Assembly (NCBI GenBank): GCA_015056255.1 | Contig: SVGP01000006.1 | Coordinates: forward strand, 57,806-121,805 | Length of the DNA: 64,000 nt | Origin: Clostridiales bacterium | Lineage (GTDB): Bacteria > Bacillota > Clostridia > Christensenellales > Aristaeellaceae | Direction of reading: 5' to 3' | In this document: piece by piece, positions 16,149 through 25,264 of the stretch | How positions within the stretch are numbered: position 1 is the stretch's first letter | How the letters are laid out: every line of letters starts with the position of its first letter | Made by a program: the position numbers and the translations under genes | Notes under the pieces: model-generated | The model's input: the letters and a program-made list of their open reading frames with translations, nothing else | Told to the model about the DNA's origin: nothing | Database searches by the model: none

Positions 16149-16682
16149 TCAGTCCTTTATAAGCTTTGCTTTCTTAAGCGCAATCACAACAGCCGGCACC
16201 AGCACAAGCTGCAGAATGATGCCTGGCCAAGCATTTACAAACGCGCCGGCCAAAAACGCACTCATGGTAAGCGCGCTTCCATTGATCATCAGAAACACAT
16301 ACTGAGAAGCGCCCCATGCAATTCGCCCGACAATCATTGAAAAAACAAGCGCTACATACACAAATACATCTTTTTTCGGAAGCATTCGGTAGAAAAAGCC
16401 CGCCGCAAAGCCGTACACGCACATTTCCACCGCCATTGCCGCGCCGACCGGGAAAAGGCGCGGCATGCCGAAGATGAAAAACCGCAAAAACGGCGCAATC
16501 AATCCAATGATCGCTCCATACGGCGCGCCCAGCACAAATCCTGCAATCAGAACAGGCAGATGCATGGGCAGAAGCATACTGCCAATTTCGGGCACCTGAC
16601 CGGTCAAAAACGGAAGCACCATGCAAAGGGATAAAAACATCGCGGCCAAAACAAGCTTTCGAACGGAAAAATTCATATGCAT
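16149..16682 (-). CDS. ECF transporter S component, substrate unknown
   Basis: A 177-residue membrane protein with five to six helices and the S-component hallmarks: KLVLAAMFLSLCMVLPFL at the N-terminus, MLLPMHLPVLIAGFVLGAPYG near residues 36-56, and RFFIFGMPRLFPVGAAMAVE. It resembles PF12822-type vitamin/cofactor S components, including PanT-like members, but I cannot assign the substrate. An intrinsic terminator sits in its leader 20 nt before the Shine-Dalgarno site, so expression is probably controlled by attenuation. Confidence 0.8.
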   Translation of the reverse strand: MHMNFSVRKLVLAAMFLSLCMVLPFLTGQVPEIGSMLLPMHLPVLIAGFVLGAPYGAIIGLIAPFLRFFIFGMPRLFPVGAAMAVEMCVYGFAAGFFYRMLPKKDVFVYVALVFSMIVGRIAWGASQYVFLMINGSALTMSAFLAGAFVNAWPGIILQLVLVPAVVIALKKAKLIKD

Positions 16683-16702
16683 ATCGCCATCTCCCTAAAA
16701 GT

Positions 16703-16744
16703 AAAAATAAAAAAAGCCCCGCCTTCATACGCAAAGGCAGCGCT
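16703..16744 (-). terminator. Intrinsic terminator inside the ECF S-component leader
   Basis: On the minus strand AGCGCTGCCTT (16744-16734) pairs with AAGGCGGGGCT (16725-16715) across an 8-nt loop, 10 of 11 pairs, followed by TTTTTTATTTTT. It lies between the gene's own promoter and its start codon, the arrangement of a riboswitch or attenuator expression platform. Confidence 0.82.
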
Positions 16745-16828
16745 CCTTCATGGCGCGCATATAAAAATCCGAAATGTCTGTATACCTGCGGCTTCTTCAT
16801 GAACCCGTCTTGCGCGGCTTATGCCGCA
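16715..16828 (-). promoter_or_regulatory. Candidate attenuator or riboswitch leader upstream of the ECF S component
   Basis: About 110 nt of RNA lie between the promoter and the terminator. It contains a GCGGC-ATAA-GCCGC hairpin at its 5' end and three copies of an ATGAAG-plus-GC motif (TCATGAAGAAGC, CCATGAAGGAGC, GTATGAAGGCGG), the last two within the terminator region, so they could compete for pairing. It does not match TPP, FMN, THF, preQ1 or T-box signatures that I can recognise. Confidence 0.45.
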
Positions 16829-16834
16829 ATTCAA

Positions 16835-16864
16835 ATTTTAGCACATTCTGTCATTTTCTGTCAA
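16835..16864 (-). promoter_or_regulatory. Promoter of the ECF S component-DUF523 operon
   Basis: Minus strand TTGACA (16864-16859), 18 nt, TAAAAT (16840-16835). It begins 8 nt past the DUF3842 stop codon. Confidence 0.7.
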
Positions 16865-16871
16865 GTGGGGC

Positions 16872-17279
16872 TCAGCGTATTTCATTCATGATGCGCAAAA
16901 CCGCTATCGAAACAAGGCTTGAAACTGCGGTATCGTTTACGCCTACGACGAATGTGTCGCACATGTTGACCGGAATCAATATCTTTTTGGCGCTGCTGCT
17001 TCCCACAGCTGCCGCCATCTTTGCAGTGACCTCGCCAATCAGCGCATCGGCAACCACAATGCCCACGGGACCTGCGATAATATCCGCATTTCTGCACGCA
17101 ACAACCACGGCATTTTCTCCCGTCGCCGCTTTGTCCGCGCCGGCCTTTTGCATGGCAAGCGTAGCGACGCTGTTTGTGCCGACGGCAACAATCTCGGCAT
17201 TCTTCTCCTCAGCCTTAATTCCGGCAACCAGCGCCTTTCCGATGCCGCCGCCCTGGCCGTCGATCACGACTATTTTCAT
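16872..17279 (-). CDS. DUF3842 family protein
   Basis: A 135-residue protein of the DUF3842 family, found in Clostridia, of unknown function. It begins KIVVIDGQGGGIGKALV, a glycine-rich strand-loop-helix like a nucleotide-binding loop, followed by IVAVGTNSVATLAMQKAGA, GENAVVVACRNADIIAGPVGIV and KKILIPVNMCDTFVVGVND. The start at 17279 has GCGGAGG upstream; the in-frame extension to 17369 would overlap the icd 3' end and lacks such a site. Confidence 0.85.
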   Translation of the reverse strand: MKIVVIDGQGGGIGKALVAGIKAEEKNAEIVAVGTNSVATLAMQKAGADKAATGENAVVVACRNADIIAGPVGIVVADALIGEVTAKMAAAVGSSSAKKILIPVNMCDTFVVGVNDTAVSSLVSIAVLRIMNEIR

Positions 17280-17346
17280 CTTCCGCGTCCTCCGCAATAT
17301 CTTTGGGACGCCGTTTATCCGTTTCCGGCGTCCCTTTCTTATATTA

Positions 17347-18549
17347 TCATATTTTAATACGTTTTGCAATCTCGCATAAAAATGTTTCGCTTACCACGCT
17401 TTCGCATTTTTCTTTCATGAGAAGCGCCATATCGCCCGTGACGATTCCATCCCTGATCGTATCCATCGCAGCTGACTCAACTGCGTCGGAAAATGCCGAC
17501 AGCGCATGGTTTTCGTCCAGTTCGCCGCGCTTTCGAAGCGCGCCCGTCCATGCAAACAACGTCGCCATCGGGTTTGTAGACGTTTTTTCGCCTCTCAGAT
17601 GGCGGTAATAATGCCTGGTCACCGTTCCGTGCGCCGCCTCGTATTCAAAGCAGCCGTCGGGGCTTACAAGAACGCTGGACATAAGCGCCAAAGAGCCGAA
17701 CGCAGCGGAGATCATGTCGCTTAAAACATCGCCGTCGTAATTTTTCATCGCCCAGATAAATCCGCCCTGCGACCGAACCGCTCGGGCCACGGCGTCATCG
17801 ATCAGCGTATAGAAATACGTAAGGTTTTCCTGTTCGAATTTCTGTTTGTATTCGTTGTTAAAAATGGTTTCGAACGTGCGCTTGAACGCCTCGTCATACA
17901 CCTTCGATATCGTATCCTTCGCTGAAAACCAAAGGCTCTGCTTTTGGGTAAGCGCATATTCAAAGCACGCACGCGCAAACGACTCAATCGAAGGAATCCT
18001 GTTGTGCATGCCCTGCACAACGCCTGCTTCCTCAAAATCGAAGATGGTTTTGCGCGTTTCATTTCCATTTTCATCGGTAAACACGATTTCCGCCTTGCCT
18101 CTCCCCTGCGTTTCCAGTTCAACCGCGCGGTATACATCCCCATAGGCGTGTCTTGCCACCGTGATCGGCTGCGTCCACGTTGGAATCACAGGCGTGATGC
18201 CCGGAGCAAGAATCGGCGTTCTGAATACCGTGCCGTCCAGATATGCGCGAATGGTGCCGTTCGGGCTTTTGTACATACGCTTTAAACTGTATTCCGTCAT
18301 CCGCGCAGTGTTGGGCGTGATGGTTGCGCACTTTACGCCCACCTTCAGTCTTTTAATCGCCTTGGCCGCTTCGAGCGTGATTTCATCGTCCGTTTCATCG
18401 CGGTTTTTTAGCCCAAGGTCATAATATTCCGTATTCAGCTCTACAAACGGCTTTAGCACAATATCCTTAATCTGCTGCCAGAGAATACGCGTCATTTCGT
18501 CTCCGTCCAGCTCTGCAATGGGATTCATTTTTATTCTTGTCATTTTCAT
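17347..18549 (-). CDS. icd: Isocitrate dehydrogenase (NADP-type)
   Basis: This 400-residue enzyme converts isocitrate to 2-oxoglutarate and CO2. It belongs to the eukaryote-like NADP branch: AELDGDEMTRILWQ near residues 12-25, NGTIRAYLDGTVFRTPI (phosphorylation-loop substrate site), GDVYRAVE, FIWAMKNYDGDVLSDM near residues 267-282 (metal Asp) and EAAHGTVTRHYYRH near 306-319 (coenzyme site). The ATG at 18549 overlaps the aconitase stop as ATGA; a second Met at 18543 is better spaced from GGGAGG, so either may be used. It forms an operon with aconitase, divergent from citrate synthase. Confidence 0.95.
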   Translation of the reverse strand: MKMTRIKMNPIAELDGDEMTRILWQQIKDIVLKPFVELNTEYYDLGLKNRDETDDEITLEAAKAIKRLKVGVKCATITPNTARMTEYSLKRMYKSPNGTIRAYLDGTVFRTPILAPGITPVIPTWTQPITVARHAYGDVYRAVELETQGRGKAEIVFTDENGNETRKTIFDFEEAGVVQGMHNRIPSIESFARACFEYALTQKQSLWFSAKDTISKVYDEAFKRTFETIFNNEYKQKFEQENLTYFYTLIDDAVARAVRSQGGFIWAMKNYDGDVLSDMISAAFGSLALMSSVLVSPDGCFEYEAAHGTVTRHYYRHLRGEKTSTNPMATLFAWTGALRKRGELDENHALSAFSDAVESAAMDTIRDGIVTGDMALLMKEKCESVVSETFLCEIAKRIKI

Positions 18550-20624
18550 TTTCCTCCCTTGCGATAGTGGTTCATCAGGCAGCCGTCCATCAGAATTTCC
18601 GCTTCCTGATCCGTCAAAAGCGGAAGCGACAGAGTAATTTCATCTTTTCCATTGACCAAAGATGTAAATCTTCTTTCTCCCGACAGCAGTTTTTCTTTGA
18701 ATTTCTCAATCACGATTTCATCGCCAATTTCAAACTGATCCACCCGATCGCACACAAACGGCGCAATGCCCCAGTTGATCAGGTTTGCGCGATACCGCTT
18801 TGTGGCGTAACTCACGGCGATGTTGGCAATGCCGCCCAGAACCCTTTGACACGAAGCCGCCTGCTCCCTCGCGCTTCCGTCTCCAGGGCAGTTGGCGCAC
18901 ACAGCCGAGTACGCGCCCGCGTCCCGAAGCGCTTTCGACCTTTTGACATAGCCGGGATCGCGCCTTGAAAGCGCAAACTCGCTCAGGCGATGGGGATTGG
19001 AGCGATAAGAAGACGTTTCGCCGGAGGGAATCAGCTCGTCGGTCGTAGTCACTGCGTCCAGAAGCACGGAGGCGACAGTGAAACGCAAATCCTCCTCCAT
19101 CGTGGCAAACTCCGGCCAATCCGCAATGTTCGGGCCGAAAACGAGCGGTTCATCGGGGTTCGCTTTTCCATATGCGTTTATAACGCGCTTTTGATAGCTT
19201 GAATCGTTGAACGCATACGCTTTCTCAAATTCATCTTCAAAGTCCATCGTATCCGCGCCCGTTACCAACCCGCCGTTTTTCGCGCTTGCGGCAATGGATC
19301 GCGCGTCCATCAGCGCAACAAACGCCCTCTGGCCTTCGTTCGGTTTTGCGCCTTCCCGGAAGGGGAAATTCCGCGTGGTGTGCCGGAGCGAAAGCCCCAT
19401 ATTCCGAGGAACGTCGCCCGCACCGAAGCACGGGCCGCAGAAGCACGGCTTGAGAATCGCGCCCGAGGAAATCAGCTTTGTCAGCGCGCCGCTTTCAATC
19501 AGCGCCGTTTCCACGGGAACGCTTGCAGGATATACCGTCATATCCATGGCGCTTGCGCCGTCCAGTATGGCTGCCGCGCTCGTCAGGTTTTCATAGAGTC
19601 CGCCTGCGCAGCCCGCAATCACAAACTGATCCGCGTGCAGGCCCTTGTCCGTCCATTTGGAAATCAGTTCGCCGTCCAATCCCGCCGCCTTTTCAGCCGC
19701 TTTCAAAATCTCCATCGGCTTTTCGTTCAGCTCGCGGATGGAAAAAGCGTTTGACGGATGGAAGGGAAAAGCGATCATGGGCTCAATTTCGCTTAAGTCG
19801 ATCTCCATCACAGCGTCGTATACGCATCCGTCTTCGGGCGACATTTTTCTAAATTTGTCAGGGCGGTTGTGCGCTTCATAATACGCCTGCGTTTTATCAT
19901 CCGTCTCCCATATGGAAGAAAGACACGCCGTCTCCGTGGTCATCACGTCCACGCCGATTCTGAAATCCATCGAAAGATTTTGGATGCCGGGACCGACGAA
20001 TTCCAGAATTTTGTTCTTGAAAAGGCCTTTATCATATACTTCCCTGCACATTTTGAGCGCCATATCGTGCGGGCCAACGCCTTTTTTCGGCTTTCCCGCC
20101 AGATACACAAGTACGATTTCAGGTCTTTTCGCAAAGTTATATGTGTTTTTAAGAAGCTGCTTGACCAGCTCCGGCCCGCCCTCGCCGATGCCCAGCGTGC
20201 CCAGCGCGCCGTAGCGCGTGTGGCTGTCCGAACCCAGAATCATGCCGCCGCAAAACGCCATCTGCTCTCTGGCATACTGATGAATGACCGCAAGATTTCT
20301 CGGAACATATATGCCGCCGTATTTTTTTGCCGCCGACAAACCGAAGGCGTGATCGTCTGCATTGATTGTTCCACCCACGGCGCAGAGACTGTTGTGGCAG
20401 TTGGTAAAGGCGTAAGGCACGGGAAACTCCGTCATGCCGCTGGCGCGCGCTGTCTGAATGATGCCGACATAGGTAATGTCGTGCGAAATCAGCGCGTCAA
20501 AGCGGATTCTGCCTCCTCCGTGCGCATCAATCACAGCCTGCGCCATGGTTTTGCCCGAAACCGCTTTCATTTCAAACGTGAAATTTCCCTTTTCAAAATA
20601 CACCGGACCCGACGTATACTTCAT
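18546..20624 (-). CDS. Aconitate hydratase
   Basis: Aconitase isomerises citrate to isocitrate through a [4Fe-4S] cluster. The 692-residue protein has ILGSDSHTRYGALGTLGIGEGG near residues 127-148, the HDMALKMC region, CAGG near 349-352, and CFCGPCFGAGDVPR near 396-409, containing a CGPC cluster motif. The C-terminal swivelling domain includes RRDPGYVKRSKALRDAG and ANLINWGIAPFV near residues 610-621. It matches the compact bacterial aconitase/hydratase branch rather than AcnA of 890 residues. First gene of the acn-icd operon; the ATG has GGGAGGCGAAAGG upstream. Confidence 0.93.
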   Translation of the reverse strand: MKYTSGPVYFEKGNFTFEMKAVSGKTMAQAVIDAHGGGRIRFDALISHDITYVGIIQTARASGMTEFPVPYAFTNCHNSLCAVGGTINADDHAFGLSAAKKYGGIYVPRNLAVIHQYAREQMAFCGGMILGSDSHTRYGALGTLGIGEGGPELVKQLLKNTYNFAKRPEIVLVYLAGKPKKGVGPHDMALKMCREVYDKGLFKNKILEFVGPGIQNLSMDFRIGVDVMTTETACLSSIWETDDKTQAYYEAHNRPDKFRKMSPEDGCVYDAVMEIDLSEIEPMIAFPFHPSNAFSIRELNEKPMEILKAAEKAAGLDGELISKWTDKGLHADQFVIAGCAGGLYENLTSAAAILDGASAMDMTVYPASVPVETALIESGALTKLISSGAILKPCFCGPCFGAGDVPRNMGLSLRHTTRNFPFREGAKPNEGQRAFVALMDARSIAASAKNGGLVTGADTMDFEDEFEKAYAFNDSSYQKRVINAYGKANPDEPLVFGPNIADWPEFATMEEDLRFTVASVLLDAVTTTDELIPSGETSSYRSNPHRLSEFALSRRDPGYVKRSKALRDAGAYSAVCANCPGDGSAREQAASCQRVLGGIANIAVSYATKRYRANLINWGIAPFVCDRVDQFEIGDEIVIEKFKEKLLSGERRFTSLVNGKDEITLSLPLLTDQEAEILMDGCLMNHYRKGGK

Positions 20625-20692
20625 TCCCTTTCGCCTCCCGCTTCGGCGGAAAATGTCAATATCGCTTCTCCGCCGTTCTTCATTTACTCTTC

Positions 20693-20720
20693 ATTATATC
20701 ACACTTTGTTAATTTTGCAA
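20693..20720 (-). promoter_or_regulatory. Promoter of the aconitase-icd operon
   Basis: Minus strand TTGCAA (20720-20715), 16 nt, TATAAT (20698-20693) with an upstream TG (extended -10). The 70-nt leader can form a GGCGGA/TCCGCC hairpin. Confidence 0.6.
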
Positions 20721-20799
20721 GCGGTCAAAATTATAATATTCATAATCTCTATATTTTTGCTACTTTTTCACGAATTTTGACTTTATATTCATTTCTCAC

Positions 20800-20828
20800 T
20801 TGCATTTTGATCTGCATTCGTATATAAT
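20800..20828 (+). promoter_or_regulatory. Promoter of the citrate synthase gene
   Basis: TTGCAT (20800-20805), 17 nt, TATAAT (20823-20828), 29 nt before the citrate synthase start. It is divergent from the acn promoter about 80 nt away, which allows joint control of the oxidative TCA branch. Confidence 0.75.
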
Positions 20829-20857
20829 GAATCATCCTTATGATACGGGAGGAGCCT

Positions 20858-22228
20858 ATGCAGAAGTTTGCAAGAGACGAAGTTAATCCCGGTTACGTTC
20901 AGTTTCTGAGCGAAAACATCCGATCTTCCTATAAAATCGAACCGAGCCAGTTCCGCTCCTATAACATCAAGCGCGGTCTTCGAAATTCCGACGGCACGGG
21001 CGTACTTGCGGGCGTAACCAATATCGGAAGCGTTCAGGGCTATATGATGCTGGACGGCGACCCGATTCCGATGCCGGGCAAATTGTTTTATCGCGGGCTG
21101 GATGTGAGCGATATTGTGAAAAGCCATGTGGAAAGGGGCATCTTTGGCTTTGAAGAGGTCTGTTATCTTCTTTTACTCGGAAAGCTGCCTACGCAGGCCG
21201 AGCTCAATGCCTTTAACTGCGTCATTGCCGAAGCGCGGAAAATGCCGGAGGGCTTCAACGAGAACATCCTGTTCAAAGCGCCCAACCAGAGCATCATGAA
21301 CAAGCTCGCCTCCGGCGTGATGAGCCTGTATTCCTATGACGATAATCCGGACGACACCTCGCCCGAAAACGTGCTCAGGCAATCGATTGAGCTGATCGCC
21401 CGCCTTCCGATCATTGTGCTCAACGCCTACAATGTTAAAAGGCACTATTATGACCACGATTCGCTCTATCTTCACATGCCGCTTGCGGAGCTGTCTATTG
21501 CAGAAAACATCCTTCGCATGCTCAGGGACGATAAAAAATACACTCCGGAGGAAGCGCACCTTCTGGATCTCATGCTGACCCTTCACGCAGAGCACGGCGG
21601 CGGCAACAACTCCACCTTCACCTGCCGCGTATTAACCTCAACCGGCACCGACACCTACGCCACCATCACCGGCGCAATCAATTCCTTAAAAGGCCCTCTG
21701 CACGGCGGCGCAAACACAAAGGTAATCGGTATGTTCAAAGACATCAAGGAAAACGTTTCCGATCCGACAGACGATAACCGGCTTCGCGATTACCTCATAA
21801 AAATCCTAAACGGCGAAGCCTACGACGGGCGCGGAAAAATCTACGGACTCGGCCACGCCGTCTACACCGAAAGCGACCCCAGAAGCCTGCTTCTTAAGCA
21901 ATATGCCCGGGATCTCGCGGTCAAAAACGGCGCAGGCGACGACTTTAACCTTATGGAACGCATAGAAGAAATCGGAAAAGCGCTTTTAAACGAGAAGCTT
22001 AAAGACAGAAAAACCGTCTGCTCCAACGTCGATATGTATTCCGGCCTCGTGTACAAAATGCTGGGCATTCCTGAGGAAATGTTCACGCCCCTGTTCGCCA
22101 TCGCCCGCGTTTCCGGCTGGTGTGCCCATAGGCTTGAAGAGCTCATCTCCGGCGGCAAAATCATCCGGCCCGGATACAAAGCCGTCATGCATAAAACCGC
22201 CTATGTGCCAATGGAGGAAAGAAGCTGA
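20858..22228 (+). CDS. gltA: Citrate synthase
   Basis: Condenses oxaloacetate and acetyl-CoA to citrate. The 456-residue protein contains LDGDPIPMPGKLFYRGLDV, the catalytic histidine region LTLHAEHGGGNNSTF near residues 241-255, GPLHGGANTKVIGM near 281-294 and GKIYGLGHAVYTESDPRS near 326-343. It is longer at the N-terminus than plant-type enzymes, like other clostridial citrate synthases. The start at 20858 follows GGGAGGAG by 3-5 nt; the Met at 20840 has no site. With the divergent acn-icd operon it supplies 2-oxoglutarate for glutamate synthesis. Confidence 0.95.
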   Translation: MQKFARDEVNPGYVQFLSENIRSSYKIEPSQFRSYNIKRGLRNSDGTGVLAGVTNIGSVQGYMMLDGDPIPMPGKLFYRGLDVSDIVKSHVERGIFGFEEVCYLLLLGKLPTQAELNAFNCVIAEARKMPEGFNENILFKAPNQSIMNKLASGVMSLYSYDDNPDDTSPENVLRQSIELIARLPIIVLNAYNVKRHYYDHDSLYLHMPLAELSIAENILRMLRDDKKYTPEEAHLLDLMLTLHAEHGGGNNSTFTCRVLTSTGTDTYATITGAINSLKGPLHGGANTKVIGMFKDIKENVSDPTDDNRLRDYLIKILNGEAYDGRGKIYGLGHAVYTESDPRSLLLKQYARDLAVKNGAGDDFNLMERIEEIGKALLNEKLKDRKTVCSNVDMYSGLVYKMLGIPEEMFTPLFAIARVSGWCAHRLEELISGGKIIRPGYKAVMHKTAYVPMEERS

Positions 22229-22263
22229 AAAGCTGCTTTCCCTGTATCAGCCGTAAAGGCATT

Positions 22264-22296
22264 AAAAAAAGAAGCCGCAATTTGGCTTCTTTTTTC
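22264..22296. terminator. Bidirectional terminator between citrate synthase and merR
   Basis: AAAAAAAGAAGCC, a 7-nt loop and GGCTTCTTTTTT form a symmetric stem with A and T runs on both sides. It serves the convergent citrate synthase and MerR-family genes. Confidence 0.88.
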
Positions 22297-22298
22297 GC

Positions 22299-23147
22299 TT
22301 ACATTTCGTGTAAAAACAGCTCATTCGCCTTTTGTATTCCTTCATGATATGCCCGGTAAGCAGGGCTGAGCTTTTTCATAGCCGGAATAAATACATCGTT
22401 GTATCCATTTTCACTGTTCAGTTTTGTCAGAGCCTCCCGGAGTCTAAATGCGGTTGAAGTCCTGAATTCATCGGAGGCCGTAACCTTTTTGTACTCTTCC
22501 ATGCATTCGCGATGTTTCGTCAGGAACGCCTGTGGATTCGAAATCATTTCATCCATATTGGAAGAGACATTGCTGAAAAAGGTTTCATCCACATCTTTTG
22601 TAATCTCATCCAGATATTGAACAAGCTCCTTTGGAAGATCAAATCTCATATTATCAAGGAAAGCAACGACCTCATTATACGCCTCCTGCTGTTCGGCATT
22701 CAGTACGGGTTCATTCAAAAATCTGCCGAAATGCAGCTTGATGTATTTTCCATAATAACCCGGAAAAACGTCAAGAAGCCTTCTTAAAACCGTCTGATTC
22801 TTCTCAAGGGCGTCCAGCCGTGCATAAACATCATCCCAATCCTGCGTTTCGTAAAGCCGATCAAGCAATGCCTGCTTTGCTGTTTCGGCTTCAATCTCCA
22901 TTTTCTTTCTCTCGTTCACTTTGCAAAGCACCGCCAGCCCTTCCCCATCCAGAATCTCCCTTATGCTCTGAACAGGCACGCCCAGCCGCCTGAGAGATGC
23001 GATCTTTTTAAGCCTCTCAACATTCGCCTCATCAAAATCCCTGTATCCGTTTTCGAGGACCTGTGGCAGTACCAGCTTTTGATCCACATAATATTCAATC
23101 GCCTTTCTGGTCAGTCCACACTTTTTTGATGCCTCATGAATCAACAT
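22299..23147 (-). CDS. MerR-family transcriptional regulator
   Basis: A 282-residue regulator. The N-terminal winged helix reads IHEASKKCGLTRKAIEYYVDQ (residues 3-23), then NGYRDFDEANVERLKKIASLRRLGVPVQSIREIL, the MerR recognition and coiled-coil linker. The C-terminal 200 residues form a long effector domain, mostly helical, of a type I cannot assign; no metal-binding cysteine pair is present, so it is unlikely to be a metal sensor. The start at 23147 is spaced 7 nt from GAGGTG, better than the Met at 23153. No obvious target beyond its neighbours. Confidence 0.85.
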   Translation of the reverse strand: MLIHEASKKCGLTRKAIEYYVDQKLVLPQVLENGYRDFDEANVERLKKIASLRRLGVPVQSIREILDGEGLAVLCKVNERKKMEIEAETAKQALLDRLYETQDWDDVYARLDALEKNQTVLRRLLDVFPGYYGKYIKLHFGRFLNEPVLNAEQQEAYNEVVAFLDNMRFDLPKELVQYLDEITKDVDETFFSNVSSNMDEMISNPQAFLTKHRECMEEYKKVTASDEFRTSTAFRLREALTKLNSENGYNDVFIPAMKKLSPAYRAYHEGIQKANELFLHEM

Positions 23148-23287
23148 ATTCATCACCTCGATTTCATCATACACCAATGCCCAAGGTGACAGTCAATACC
23201 CCTCAAACAGATTTTTAAAATATTTTCCTCTCCCCGTCTATCCGCCACGCAGCAATGCCGCTCTTCCCGTTGCCCTTGACTCTTCAC

Positions 23288-23324
23288 AAAAAAAGTGCCG
23301 TTGCATACGCAACAGCACTTTTTT
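23288..23324 (-). terminator. Terminator of pckA
   Basis: AAAAAAAGTGC, GTTGC, a 4-nt loop, GCAAC and GCACTTTTTT form a long symmetric stem 8 nt after the pckA stop codon; the minus strand ends with seven T residues. Confidence 0.88.
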
Positions 23325-23331
23325 GTATTTC

Positions 23332-24948
23332 TTATTCAGCCTTGGGGCCAGCAGCTACGAGGGCCTTGCCCGCGTCGTTGCCGGTGTACTTCACGAAGTT
23401 CTTCTCGAAGCGGCTGGCGAGGTCCTTCGCCTTCTTCTCCCACTCGGAGGGATCGGCGTAGGTGTCGCGCGGGTCGAGGATCTTGGTGTCGACGCCGGGG
23501 AGCTCCGTGGGAACGGAGAGGTTGAAGTAGGGAATGGTCTTGGTTTCGGCCTTCAGGATGGAGCCGTCGAGGATCGCGTCGATGATGCCGCGGGTATCCT
23601 TGATGGAGATGCGCTTGCCGGTTCCGTTCCAGCCGGTGTTTACGAGGTACGCCTTGGCGCCGGACTTCTGCATCTTCTTTACGAGTTCCTCACCGTACTT
23701 GGTGGGATGGAGCTCGAGGAACGCCTGGCCGAAGCAAGCGGAGAAGGTGGGAGTAGGCTCAGTGATGCCGCGCTCAGTGCCGGCGAGCTTGGAGGTGAAG
23801 CCGGAGAGGAAGTAGTACTGGGTCTGCTCGGGATCCAGGATGGATACGGGGGGCAGAACGCCGAAAGCGTCGGCAGAGAGGAAGATAACGTTCTTGGCGT
23901 CGGGGCCGGCGGATACGGGGCGGACGTTCTTAACGATCTTCTCGATGAACTCGATGGGATAGGAAACGCGGGTGTTCTCGGTAACGGACTTGTCGGCAAA
24001 GTCGATCTTGCCGTTCTCGTCTACGGTTACGTTCTCGAGCAGAGCGTTTCTCTTGATGGCGTTGTAGATGTCGGGCTCGGATTCCTTGTCAAGGTTGATA
24101 ACCTTGGCATAGCAGCCGCCTTCGAAGTTGAAAACGCCGTTGTCGTCCCAGCCGTGCTCGTCATCGCCGATGAGCAGACGCTTGGGGTCAGTGGACAGGG
24201 TGGTCTTGCCGGTGCCGGAGAGGCCGAAGAACAGGGCGGTGTTTTCGCCGTTCATATCGGTGTTGGCAGAGCAGTGCATGGAAGCCATGCCCTTGAGGGG
24301 CAGGTAGTAGTTCATGAGGGAGAACATGCCCTTCTTCATTTCGCCGCCGTACCAGGTGTTGAGGATAACCTGCTCGCGATCCTTGAGGTTGAAGAAGGAA
24401 ACGGTTTCGGAGTTCAGGCCGAGCTCCTTGTAGTTGTCAACCTTCGCCTTGGAAGCGTTGAAGGAAACGAAATCGGGCTCAAAGTTGGCGAGCTCTTCTT
24501 CGGTGGGGTTGATGAACATGTTCTTTACGAAGTGGGCCTGCCATGCAACTTCCATGATAAAGCGGATGGACATGCGGGTGTCCTTGTTGGCGCCGCAGAA
24601 AACGTCCATAACATAGAGCTTCTTGTTGGAAAGCTGAGCGATGGCCTTTTCCTTGCAGGACGCCCATGCTTCGGGAGAAGCGGGCTTGTTGTCGTTTTTG
24701 AATTCGTCAGAGGTCCACCACAGGGTGTCCTTGGAAACTTCGTCCATTACAAAGAACTTGTCTTTGGGGGAGCGGCCGGTGTAGATGCCGGTCATAACGT
24801 TAACGGCGCCCAGTTCAGTAACCTGGCCCTTGTCAAAGCCTTCAAGCGCGGGATTCATCTCTTCTTCGAACAGCTTTTCGTAAGAAGGATTGTGGACGAT
24901 CTCAGTAACGCCGGTAATGCCGTACTTAGCAAGATTGAGTTCAGCCAT
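23332..24948 (-). CDS. pckA: Phosphoenolpyruvate carboxykinase (ATP)
   Basis: Interconverts oxaloacetate plus ATP with phosphoenolpyruvate, ADP and CO2; in gut-type anaerobes it often runs in the carboxylating direction. The 538-residue product has TGRSPKDKF near residues 57-65, [10 protein letters not shown], the P-loop [11 protein letters not shown] near residues 242-252, [25 protein letters not shown] near 257-281 (metal and kinase-2 motifs; Lys) and NTRVSYP. Codon use is strongly biased (few A/T third positions), as in highly expressed genes. The start at 24948 aligns with the family; the open frame continues upstream to 25041 but lacks homology. Confidence 0.96.
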   Translation of the reverse strand: MAELNLAKYGITGVTEIVHNPSYEKLFEEEMNPALEGFDKGQVTELGAVNVMTGIYTGRSPKDKFFVMDEVSKDTLWWTSDEFKNDNKPASPEAWASCKEKAIAQLSNKKLYVMDVFCGANKDTRMSIRFIMEVAWQAHFVKNMFINPTEEELANFEPDFVSFNASKAKVDNYKELGLNSETVSFFNLKDREQVILNTWYGGEMKKGMFSLMNYYLPLKGMASMHCSANTDMNGENTALFFGLSGTGKTTLSTDPKRLLIGDDEHGWDDNGVFNFEGGCYAKVINLDKESEPDIYNAIKRNALLENVTVDENGKIDFADKSVTENTRVSYPIEFIEKIVKNVRPVSAGPDAKNVIFLSADAFGVLPPVSILDPEQTQYYFLSGFTSKLAGTERGITEPTPTFSACFGQAFLELHPTKYGEELVKKMQKSGAKAYLVNTGWNGTGKRISIKDTRGIIDAILDGSILKAETKTIPYFNLSVPTELPGVDTKILDPRDTYADPSEWEKKAKDLASRFEKNFVKYTGNDAGKALVAAGPKAE

Positions 24949-25071
24949 GTTGCATGCAACCTCTTTCCATATATATTTTCTAAAATGAAAACCCATAATG
25001 CAAAACGCGAAAAATGTCTTTGCCCTGACCCAATCCGTCAAAGCCCCTTCTTTCGCATTTTATCCGATATC

Positions 25072-25100
25072 ATAATACACGCACACAACAAGAAAATCAA
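25072..25100 (-). promoter_or_regulatory. Promoter of pckA
   Basis: Minus strand TTGATT (25100-25095), 17 nt, TATTAT (25077-25072), giving a leader of about 115 nt. Confidence 0.6.
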
Positions 25101-25182
25101 CATAATTTTCCGAAAATTAGATTAAAGTTTGGGTCATATAAGGATAAATGTTGAATTTAGGGATAAAACACACATAAAATGC

Positions 25183-25206
25183 GGCGGGAGCAAGCCCCCG
25201 CCCTAC
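25183..25206. repeat. Single REP-like element (GGCGGGAGC type)
   Basis: GGCGGGAGCAAGCCCCCGCC hairpin followed by CTAC (25203-25206), the complement of GTAG plus palindrome. The same hairpin type occurs at 43473-43496. It lies upstream of pckA and downstream of the DUF5107 terminator. Confidence 0.8.
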
Positions 25207-25228
25207 GATATGATGAAAATGAATATGG

Positions 25229-25258
25229 AAAAAGGAGCTGCTTTTTCGCAGCTCCTTT
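25229..25258 (-). terminator. Terminator of the isomerase-DUF5107 operon
   Basis: AAAGGAGCTGC, a 6-nt loop and GCAGCTCCTTT form an 11-bp stem; on the minus strand it is followed by T residues, 6 nt after the DUF5107 stop. Confidence 0.88.
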
Positions 25259-25264
25259 GGTGGA

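Noticed and set aside
23323..25125. 600-codon plus-strand ORF opposite pckA
   Set aside because: Antisense shadow caused by the strong codon bias of pckA; no homology and repetitive Gly/Val/Leu composition.
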